This document shows positions 35,322-47,400 of a DNA stretch of 64,000 nucleotides, piece after piece. The DNA comes from Ophiura sarsii (lineage: Eukaryota; Echinodermata; Ophiuroidea; Amphilepidida; Ophiuridae), in assembly GCA_035610835.1 (NCBI GenBank), contig CM069447.1, positions 56,179,048 to 56,243,047 of the forward strand, written 5' to 3'. How positions within the stretch are numbered: the stretch's first letter is position 1; the number at the start of each line of letters is the position of its first letter. The notes under the pieces were generated by a model that saw only the letters and a program-made list of their open reading frames with translations, did not search any database and was not told the origin of the DNA. The position numbers were made by a program, and so were the translations under genes.

Positions 35322-35409
35322 ATGGCAAGTCCATCGGGTGGTGTGGGGGACGCTCTTTTGATCTTATTGTTATATTTTGGAGGACAGGCCATTGCCTACA
35401 ATATAACAG
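35322..35409 (+). CDS. Receptor exon 1: signal peptide
   Basis: The ATG at 35322 opens 29 codons plus one base. A polar start is followed by a hydrophobic core (ALLILLLYFGG) and a small-residue cleavage site, probably after AIA near residue 25. The donor is ACAG|GTAGGTG, phase 1, matching the phase-1 acceptor of the CUB exon. This ATG was chosen because it is the start that gives a signal peptide in frame with all later exons. No TATA box was recognised upstream; the upstream sequence is itself duplicated (see 34480-35265). Confidence 0.82.
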
Positions 35410-38400
35410 GTAGGTGAAATAAGCATTTTGTTTGTAATAGTTTCGTGTCTTTTTACCTGTTCTATTTTTACCTGTCAGATACCGAACTGTGACACTAGCT
35501 AGCATCATCGAAAATGTCAAAAACCAATACATGTACATGCATGTAGAATTACATGGAAGTAGCACGGGATGATTGACCTCAATCCATTACAAAGCTCAGC
35601 ATGTATTCTCGTATTCTGACGGAATAAACAGCGAGTGTTGTTGTTAACATTGGATTCTATAAGATTCTATATTCTTGAATACAGTATGTTCATGTCATTC
35701 TAGATGTATTGGGTGCTGAAAGCGTATTGGTGCCGCATATCCTCAAAATAAAAGTGATCGCATCTTCAAAGAACTTCCCAATCGTAAATGAATATTTCAT
35801 GTGGTCATGGTTATGTTTGCGAAGACATAAATTAAAGGATGATGACTGCATATCAGTTGTTAAGAGGTTACTATAAAGAATCAATCCAAAAAAATGCCCG
35901 AGGGGCGTAAAAGTTTTGATTCCCCGTTACTGACATAATAACTGAGCAAAGTCATTATCATGATTCAATAATAATCATCACGTAACTTTACAGGCCTACT
36001 ATTAGGCTATATATTAATCAAACATGTTGCACTTTACCGCATTTTAGCAATGCTTCCCCGTTACAAATCGATCAACCTGGTCGAAAAATCGTGCCAACGA
36101 ACCCCTCACATGTCGCGTTCTCCGTAGTGACAGGCTACCTGTGCCGCATATTAGTGCGTTGCAGTAAAGGACTTATAGTCGTTTGCTTGGGACGTATATG
36201 GCAAGCTTAAAGGTATATGACCCGATCACATTTTCATAACACAGATTTTTCTAAAACATATGGGGATTTTCATATCATATGAAAGATCATATTTTTCTGA
36301 TTAACATACTGAAATTTGACGGTCCAAATCAGTATGATTACGAAGAAATCGGTGAAATAACATCAAATTACCGCGAAAGGTGGATAACCACCAATTAGTT
36401 TGTGTACAACTCAATGGGCACATTTCACGGCATCTTGTGCGTCTAAAATAAGAACCATTAGAGTTATGCAACTCAAACTTTGGAATACAACTCTTTTAAG
36501 GATGACCTTTCATGTAGAATATAAAACTTCAAGTTGAAAATTGGAACATCTACCTTTAATGTAAAATAATTCGATAAACTCGGTTTATCGCTCGAAAAAC
36601 GTAGTTTATCGATAAACTCAGTTTATCAAATTGAAAAACTCTATTTTTCGATCGAAAAACAGTGTTTATCGATAAACTCAGTCTATCGATAAACTGTGTT
36701 TATCGCTCAATAAAACATAGTTTATCTCGATAAACTCAGTTTATTGATCGATAAACAGTGTTTATCGGCGATAAACACGGTTTATCAACTGATACCGTGT
36801 TTTTCGAATTTATCGAATTTTCAATTAAGCTTGCCATAGACGTAACGTATCGCGTATATTCATGAAGTTTTGAACACATTTTAAAAACACTTTTTGACAC
36901 CAGATATTGGCAACTGTAAATCGACTTTGAATGTAGAGCTTCATTCTAGCTCAGATCAGTACATCGCAACACCGCGGTACCCTAGAAAATATGGCAATTC
37001 TTTAAATTGTCATTGGAAAATTACTGCAGCGGACGACGGAGGTTATGGAGGTGTACAACTTTCTTTCATTACATATCAAACTGAACATTTAGTTGACTAT
37101 CTTGAGATAACAAGCATCGGCAATGCCACTGGTGTAATTGAAACAGACACAATGCGACTCTCGGGAACCGCAACACCGACTTGGATATCTAGCAGGGCTT
37201 TTGAATTGCGGTTTAGAACAGACCCTATTAGGCGTGATACCGGTTTTCTGGTAGCTGTAAAATGGGTGTTAGATTTTGGTAAGTAAGATTTATCAAAATA
37301 AAATGTTGTCTATCTTTGCCAACGACAGTTAATTTAATGCTCTATATTAGAAACCGGAAACCTGTTCGCTTTACTGCTTATACCATAGCTAATATACCTT
37401 AACGATAGTTACAGTATTTAAATGTTTGTATAACCTTTTGAGATTCTGCATACACACAATTTGGTACAGTTATAATTCCATTTTTAAAGAATAAGAAGAA
37501 CACATATGGCATGTATGTTACACAACGCAAGAGACAACCCTGGTTTTTCGCCGATTTATTCGGGTTTTTTTCTCGATCAAACATTTTTCTTTTGGAATCA
37601 ATAATCGAGAAAAAAAAGGTTATCAGTTCCTGTAGATAAACCTGGTTTAGATTAACCTGGTTTAGATAAACCTGGTTTAGATAAACCTGGTTTAGATAAA
37701 CCTGGTTTAGATAAACCTGGTTTAGATAAACCTGGTTTAGATAAACCTGGTTTAGATAAACCTGGTTTAGATAAACCTGGTTCATCAAAACCTTGTCAGT
37801 TTTCAATCGAACACCAGGTGTTTCTCTTTTATTGTGCAAAATACGTGCCTTAAACACCTCCACAAACCACTGATGTCACTCACTATGTAATTGATAGGAC
37901 CGTATCCACCTCTCATCATGCGTCCGTTTGTATCGAATAACCCACACTGAAAATTTAAACTAGTCAGACACAGGCTGGACTAACCTTAAACTAGTCGAGC
38001 AGGTTGTCAAGCCTGCTGGATAGGTTATGGCCGACTTGACTAGCAAAAGGTTAATCCGGCTCAGCTTGATTTGTTCTGCTGGACTAGTCTGTGGCTGGAC
38101 TAGTTTATTATACAAGCTTGTTCGACTAGCTTTAGGTTAGTCAAGCTGGCTGAACTAGCTTTAGGTTAGTCAAGGCACTGAGATAAAATATCAATGGCGG
38201 CATGCAGATAAGACGTACGTCAGCGCCGGTCCGGTTTTGCTAGCCAATCCAGAGTAATTTGTCGTAGTTATTTCATTGTGTGGCCATATTGTGTACATCA
38301 TAGTGTTTTCCAACATCTGTAGACTATTTTATGCTACATTTTGTTTGGAATGACTACTCGGAGTAGAAAAAAACTAACTGTAAAGAACGACGGTAGCGCT

Positions 38401-41400
38401 GGCATCTCGAACGCTAAACGCTAACGGGTCAGCCATGGCTGACCAGTCCAACTCCACTTCAGCTAACACTGTAGCCAGCAGCTCCGCCCCCGCCAACAAC
38501 ATAGTCAATACGAGTGCTATTAAACAGACAGCAGAGCAATCACCCGTGGCGAAACCAAGTACTGCTACGCAACGTGAACAATTTGAGTCAGGCGGGATCT
38601 ACTGTATATGGTTTGAACTGGACTAACACCTTATGTTAGTCGAGCAAAGCCAGACTAACCTTACGTTAGTCAAAATGGACACCATCTGGACTAACTTAAA
38701 GCAAGTCGAGCGACTAGCCTAAATTAGTCCAGCGACTAGCCTAAACTAGTCCAGCGACTAGCCTTAACTAGTACAGCGACTAGCCTAAACTAGTACAGCG
38801 ACTAGCTCAAACTTGTCCAGCTTAGGGCGGACTAACATGAAGCTAGTCGAGCGACTAACGTAAAGCTAGTCCAGCAATGCTGGACAAGGCTCAATCTATA
38901 TAGTTAAAATGAGCACCATCTGGACTAGCTTTATATTAGTCAGGCTGACCAATTTAGGTTTTCAGTGCACGAACATTCCAATCCCCCATGCTGTAGGTGT
39001 GGGCGCCGTGCAACAGTTTTTAACGAGATGGAGAAGTGCCCATAATAATGAGATAACACATCGTTAAGATGAAATATATTTTGCTTTATAATTTATATTC
39101 TTGTTTCTTGTATACAGATGCATCGTGTCCGGCAGGTTATTTTTCCTGCAACGATCGAGTATTTGTACAATGCTGGAATGAGACTCTTTACGCCTGTGAT
39201 GGTGAAAATAATTGTCAGGACGGTACGGATGAGGGCGAATTCAGTTGCAATGGTAAGTAATGGAAATCCTTGGCATTTACTGGCGGATAAGATCCCGGGA
39301 TAACGACCATAAGGCGCCGTGGAAGAAACCGGTTCTACGTATTACCGAGCTCTTAGGTATATAGGGTATAAGTCTGTCTGGCAATTGTTTTTACGAAATT
39401 TTCAACAATTTTTGCTATCTTCAAAATGTGTCAACAAATCTCAAATTCAAAAAAAGAAAAGGTCGGTCAGACTTGTAGAACAGCCCTTTGTTTTAAGCCA
39501 GAAAGTTATAATCAATAAATCTAGCTCCAATCATGCTCCAGTAATATAGTCTTGCTGCATTTTTGTTTCGCTAGCACGTTTTGGTTGCAACAAATGTATG
39601 CGATATCGTATTTGATGTCAACGCACCCCAACTTGCGAAACTATCGAATAAGTGTTATGGTACTAGTAAGTTCAGAATTGAGACGCTTGTATTCTGTTAT
39701 ACGGCAAAAGAGAGTATCCGCGACCGCGAAGAGAGTCACGTAAAAAGTAAGAGGACTGCGACATTCCTGCCCTCTCGTTATATGATAACATTGCTCTTGG
39801 GGGAGTGACTAACGGTTATAAACCAGAAGAAGCCGGCCATTGGCTCGTTCACGAATATTCAAGGTTAAATTATGCGTACGATGTTACGTGATCAAGCGAA
39901 TGGGAATAACTAACGACGGATTAAATTCATAAATGATACTAACGCTGAATCGAGTTGGTTATCTAACCCTAGTGATTTTAGGATTAACTAATTTAGTTCC
40001 AACATGTGATGAATTGTCTGGGATCATAATATAATCAAAATCCATGTTTGCATTAAAACCAACGGTGATTCAAAATGTACGACCATTCGTGTCCACCATC
40101 GTCTGCGACAAACTAGACATACTACGCCCTCGCTCGTTCCCCGGCCCTATAATTATCAACCGAGCATATACATGACATACCAGCAACCAACCAAAGAAGA
40201 TGTGATGCGATTTGTGAAAACCCGCCACATGGTGGCATTTTTCATATTAGAGATATTTATATCATAAGAAAGCTAAAACTGTGCTGATTACAGAACTGTT
40301 TCGACCATTTTTCTACGATCACTACAAAAAAAAGTTATGAGTGAATGATGATTGTGATGTCATCAAAAGCTACAAAACAAGAAATCATGAAAACAGGCCA
40401 AAAAAATACATAATTCAATATAATAAGATTATAAGATTAATAATAAAAAATGACTTAAGTAAGTTTTTGAAGGTGACATTTCATGAAAGATGATGACACA
40501 TAATAGTATTGGAAACTAATTTTCTTTACAAAAATTAAAAATAAAATAAAAAGTTTTTTATTTTTTTTATTTTTTTTTATTTTACCCATAATCCCTAGTT
40601 CACATTTTGCGACATCCGACGGGTTTTCACAGATCGCATCACAGATGTTAAAGGTATTTCCACAATGCATTGCGTGAACGCCAGCCAACTAAAGCTTTTT
40701 TCACACGATGCATTTGTCGAGCTCTTAAGTTTTAGAAATAAGAAAAAGGAACACTGATAGCTAGTTTATTCATTGATGTAAACTAGAACCTAAGAGCTCC
40801 AACGATGAATGCGCTATGAAGCTGCATGATTGTGTGCATATGTCTATGGGAATCGAGACAAATTAAGAGACCAGAATTAGGGAATTTTGCATAAACGCAA
40901 TGCATTGTGGGGGTGTCTTTAAAATCTTCTTTGGCAATCAACCAAGCTAATATAATACCTCCTCAACCAAGCTGTTCTAATCAGTGGCCTATCCCCGACT
41001 CTAACGCCCATTATGCTAACATAAAAAGGGCTTTGTTTTGGTTTTGACGCATATCCGATATTCAATAAATGCGCGATTCCGGATGCGCCTTTTGCCGCGA
41101 CTGTATTGTTAGTGTGTTGGGGATGACATGAAAACTACATGTACGAGGGGGTATCAATCTGAGGATCAATCAATAGCGGTCAATCTGAAGATCACTACAA
41201 TGGCGGTCTGTAGACAGATAATAAAACGTATGAGAAATGTGTGACTTTGCACAGTGACTTTTTAAAGATGTCTGAAGGGTCACATATCAAAAAAAGTTTC
41301 TGGCATCTTCACTTTCAATTGATTTCAAGAACTTTTTGATACCCCCTCGTACATAGGTTACACGGGGAAATTGTCGGGGAAATATCGTCCGCAAGAGCGG

Positions 41401-44400
41401 TTATGAAAGCAGGTCTCAACTGTATCATTTCTACATATATTTTTATTATTATAATTCCCAGATTGCAAAACAATGTATAATGTTACGGTTGGGACGATCA
41501 TTGACATTACGTCCCCTGAGTATCGGCGAGACTATCCCAGAAACACGAAATGCTATTGGCTATTTCACATGAGTGAAGGGTTAGCCGAGGTAGTCTTTGT
41601 AGAATTCTTACTTCAGGAACAGTACTCATGGCTCTCGTATTTTACAAATCCGGGTAGTCCGGGTAAATATTTGACCATTGGAACCGGATTAGACGGGACT
41701 CACCAGCTATATGAGTTCGCGGAGCTAGAGATTCAAGATCTGCCTCCAACATTGTATTTTAACTCCTCGTTTTGGATTGCAATTGATCATCATGATGATG
41801 ATAATTATTGGTATGAGTGGTCCAATAAGACGATTTCCCTCACTGTCGTTGGAACTTTGGGTAAGTAGACTTAGGCCTTTGTAAACCAAATCGATTAACA
41901 TTGGGCATTATTGTTGTCTTTTTTATCTTTTCAAATATACAGTCAACACAATAAGTAACTGACCAGGTAATAAATAGGCTGATAACTCTAAAAATATAAC
42001 ACTGCTTTTATAATATGAGGGTAAATAATAACTATTTTGAACGTGTTTAGCTTGACGCATGGAACCATGGTTAGCGTCAAAATGCTATGGACATCATTCC
42101 AACAATGCGTGCGTACGTCCATGCGGATGCTTTCAATTTCGCATAATCCTGGATACCCTTAGTGATGCTAGTGATCCTTCATGGAAGTTTTTCTATGATC
42201 TTCAAGGGGCTACCAAAATTGCTGGGACCACAATTTCGCCCGACATCCTTCCTACACAACACTAACTTGATATAATTTGTATATTTAGTGCAAACCTTTT
42301 TATAATTGTCTGACCCTTTTGTTCCTTTTATCCATCTAGTTTTATATAGCTATTTTATTTGTATGTGTCTCATTGTATGATTGTTACGTATTTTGTGCAA
42401 TGCCTGCGGATGATAGTGAAAGGCCCATTGCTACTCCATCCTCTAGTCTGACTTAATACAATTCTCATCTGAAACCACAGAAATATAATTCGGTACTTAA
42501 TTTGTGGGGCGTAGTCGGGCCATTGCCCCCCCCCCCCCCCCCCCCCCCCCCCCACCCCCATCTTCATCTAGTCGTGTAGGTCGAGATTGGCACTGTATGT
42601 TATCTAGAGCTCGATTTGTCGCGCCAGTTTGTGGGACACCACGTCATCTGACAAACTATTAAATAGTATTTATCTCCGTATAGGATTGGAAAGTGTCCGC
42701 ATTAATGAACATGGACAAGTTCAACTTATGCACCGCGGGGAATGGTTTTCTGTTTGCGCCCAATTCTGGAGCATCGAAAACTCAGAGGTACTCTGTAAAC
42801 AATTGGGGTATTTAACAGGTGTTTCTGCAAACATTTCCAACTCTAATGATACGATGTTAAGTTATCGGATAATGTGCGGAGGATTTGAACAGAAAGTGAA
42901 TGATTGCCCGGCAATGGCTGAAAATGTATGCCTTAAATCAAAACGAGTGCTCGAAGAGGAAGAACACGTTGTAAAAGGAGGAATAAAATGCACGCCTAGT
43001 AAGTTTGTCATTAAGCATGTCCACGCGGCAGGCGGCTGCAGACGACATTCCAAAATTTCACAAAATGTTTAAAAAATGTCAACATTATAGAATTTCATTA
43101 CCATATTTAGAATCACCATGAGAAAATAAATTAAAATAAGTATAAACATTCCTAGTATTGGTTCAGTAATCCTTGAGATAGACTTTCAAAATTGTGAAAG
43201 GTTTCTGAAAAATCTGTTTTGTGTATGGTAAATAGAATAGCCGCGTGGAAAGTGTTAAGCATGTCCAATGTTTGTATCAAATAGACCGATTTGCGGTATC
43301 TCATACTTCATGTACGGTATGCCGTTTTGAAGCATATCTATCTATAATAGACGAAGCCGGATTTCATAATATAATTATATTTATTATAAATATTTATACA
43401 GTTTCGCCGTCGTGAATGTCTATTATTTCTATATAATTATATTTATTAGGAAGACTGGAACATCATCATAACATATACTTGGCCCATCATAACATAAAGT
43501 AGGGTCACTGCTTAATTTCCATTACACATTTATAGATTAATAATATATGAATGGGAAATGAGAGATTATATACCACATACATAGATTCCAGCCATTTGAT
43601 TGGTTAAAAGTGAGAGGATAATCAAGCTATGCCTTCAATTCCAATATGACGTCATGAAAAACAACTATGTCCGGGCTTAGCCTTTTTGATGACGTCACAC
43701 CCCGTGGTTCACGAGGAGTCAAGCGATCCGCATTGCGCGACCAGTTTGCCCGGGCCCCGATTGATGAAACGTAATAAGATGGCGAACAATTGCATGTATA
43801 TTTACGCGGTGCTCGACAGCTGACCTTTGACTCTTCGCATTTATTCGTCTGCTGCGTAACGTTTTGTTTACAATTTTACATGATCAGTTTCATGTTGTTG
43901 TACCGTTTTAAGAAATGACTAAAAAGCAAATAGCTTTGGTTGAGCTTGTTGTCGAAGACGGTATCAAAGATATCATGGATTCATCTAGCTTAAATGCAAA
44001 GTGTCCAGTGAAATACGCTGTTAGAATCGCTACCTCTAGCTGTTTAGCTGTAATAATATACAGTGACAAACCATCCAAGTTCGGATATCGAAATTTTTGT
44101 CCGATTCTACCTTTTCCTTAGACAACAGAATAGTGAAGGTTTGGTCTGGTGTACCTTCACTTCATTTCAGGTCACTTTGGTTGGCCTAAAGCGAATAAGT
44201 CTATAGGAAATGTTCTTTTAACCAATCAAATGACAACAATCTATATATTTGGTATTTAAATCAAATATTGACTGCTTTCATCCAGATCACGGTACAAATT
44301 ATAGGCCCGCGGTGATCTCGAAACCAGACTTTACCCCACGGCTAACGCCTCGGGGCATAGTCTGGTTTCGAGATCACCTTGGGCCTATAATTTGAACCAT

Positions 44401-47400
44401 GCACCTCATTACAGTCAATATTTGTATACTATGACATCATAACACATTGGACCAATCACAATAAGTAGGTGTGTGGGGTATATATTATGGGAGGGATTAT
44501 GGAAGGGGCAATTACCAGATTCAGTACTCGGTAACTGTTTAGGGTTATAGGCCTACTTTTGATTTAAGAGAGATCAGTGACCCTGACCCGCGTGCACCGG
44601 CCTTATATAGGTACAACTATGATTTAAGGTTACACTTTCTACGCGGCAGGCTTCTACAGAACTGTTAAAACACTTTTGGACCTGTGATTTTGACATTTTG
44701 CCGGTATTAAATCATCTAAGATTTTGTCAACCGCTGACAATGTGGTCCGCTTTCAGGGTAATGAAGGTTAGTTTATCACCTAGGGGCATCATTATGTCCT
44801 TTGCAGTCTTTTAATTGGAGCACATAGTGGAAATATACACATCCTTAGATGATTTATTACCGGCGAAATGTCAAATCACAGGTCCAAAAGTGTTAAGGGA
44901 GTGGGAACAAGACAGTTCCAAGATGTCACAAAAAGTTTCAAAAATGTCATAGCCATTAAATGTCATCACCATAGTTGGATTCACCATGAGAAATGCATTA
45001 AAATAAATACAAATATGCCTAGTATTGGTTTAGTATTCCTTTTCAGTATTCCTTGAAATAGACTTTGAAAGTAGGGAAAGATTTTTGAAAAATATGGTCG
45101 ACATGGTCAAACTAATGGTTAAACTATAAAACCGCGTAGAAAGTGCTAACATGGGATGAAAAACAAGCAAATCTCGAATCTCAACAAAAAAACTGGGTCC
45201 AAAAATTGGAGAGATCATCACTTAAACAGTAGACACCTTAAAGGAGGTGTCCGGCAAGCACAGCACTGTTATGCTAGTAAAAGCATTATACGGTATGTAA
45301 GTAAAATATGTATAGAGCCCAAATTACGTAGTTATATAGAACAACACATCATACTTATCATAAAAAAAACAAATAAAAATAGCCATCTCTCAACATGCAT
45401 TTTTTTAAATTCGCGATAATCGAAAGACCCGGGATCACTGACGTCATAGTTAAACAATGCACTTGCGTACATTTGAGCACCAATAACCATGACGTCATTT
45501 ATCCCTGGACTTTCGATCACCGCTAATTTTAAAAATGCAGTTTTTGTTCGTTTTTTTTATGATAGTATGATGTTTTGTTCTATCATATACGAGGGTCGTT
45601 CAATAAATAATGAAAGTTATCATGGTATGGGATGCATGAGTGATTCTATTGAGGGGTATTGTGATCAATACAAGGTATGAACCTTTGTCTTTCAAACAAT
45701 ACACTTATGGATTGTTAGATACCTTTGGTTATGTAACGTCATTAACATAAACACAATTATAGGTTTCAGACACTGACTGAAATCTGTCAATTATTTGGCT
45801 GGATATGTAATATGTTGAATATGGGTTGATTGATACATTTGCGTATATCTCAGCAATGCAAGCATAAAACAGATAACACTTGGCACATAGTTAGAACACA
45901 CACTTATCTCTGTTTGACACTCTTTTTTTAGATTTGAATTCCTTAAAACAAACAAGAAGGGACCATTTCTAATACGCTTTTATTTAGCAAAAGACCGCAA
46001 TAATATACCTTAGAAAACAACAAATGATAAAAACAATAGAGGGATTATAATTTAATATATTGTTGTGGGATGTAAAGCAATAATAGTGGGGATTTCACGA
46101 GGAGCTGTTCATAAAATTTCCTCAAACCATTGAAATTATGTGACGATTACTTTAACAATACATATCTAGTAGCTCTAAAGATAACAGTAATCAGAGAGGT
46201 TGTGGCAGCGGCAGGTATATCTTAATTTTGACTATCACAATATTTATACACATTGATTTAAGCATTTTTCATAATTTCTAATTAAAATGTGAAGGCAAAC
46301 TGGTTAATTGCTTGGATTTTTTTTTAATTGTTTGATTTTCCGCAATATTAGTGATTCACTTACTGGGCATTTTTCAATGAAATTGGCTATTTGAAATACT
46401 GATATTTGTATATTTTTTATTCAATTGCCTCTCCTTACCCTTTCCTCTTATACTACATATATCAAATTACACAGGGATTAAAGTTATGGTCTTTTTTGAT
46501 CATACTTACGCGAACAAAATTGGGATTTACCTGCTTCATGTCATGTTGTGCAATCTTCTTACCACATGTTTCATACAAACAATTCAAATTTACCGCCAAA
46601 TAACTGATTTAGCAGTGTCACAAGTGTACTTACTTTGAGACAATGCTATGACGTCATAGTTCACACTCATAAATCCAAAACTGTATTGTTTGAAAGACAA
46701 AGGTTCATACTTTGTATTGATCACATTATCCCTCAATAGAATAACTCATGCATCCCATACCATGATCACTTTCATTATTTATTGAACGACCCTCGTATCT
46801 GATAAATACTTTAATAACATATGATGCACAATGTTGTGCTTGCTAGACACTTTCTTTAACTGTTTTACATTTAGCGATATGAAAGTAAATTAACTTGACC
46901 TTAATTGGAGGAATTGTGAGACAAATCAAATGTCAACTGTTGGAAATACAAAGATTTGAATAGATTGTGGTCAGAACCCGTTCGTCCCGATTTGAGCAAT
47001 TTACCACCCATGCGTTGCATCTGTGCGTGCGTTTTCTGCAAGCGCAAGTTCTTTCTGCATGGGTTATTTTTTCAAAATAACCTATGGTCAGCTATGTTCA
47101 TTAATTTAAAGTCAATCTGTTTACATTTGGGTTTCTGTTTTTTAATTGAGTATTCAACACAAATTAAATTACATCATAGCAACGACTGTTCGGTTTTAAA
47201 CTTCATCGTTAAAGTTGCCAGTATTCATGTTGTACTCTTTCTTGGTAAAGGTGTTGCTTTTCATTGAATAACCGTATTTTTATAAAGGTATTCCCAATTT
47301 AGGAAAAAGTGTACTTTAGGCCCCAGATTCTGGACAATACTGGTACAAAGTCAGTGTTCCAGTATCGGACGATACTGCGGCCATATAAATGTACCAGTAT

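Noticed and set aside
37399..37863. 154-codon minus-strand frame with Y-L-N-Q-V repeats
   Set aside because: Translation of a 15-bp minisatellite and AT-rich flanks; no domain, no splice or start context.
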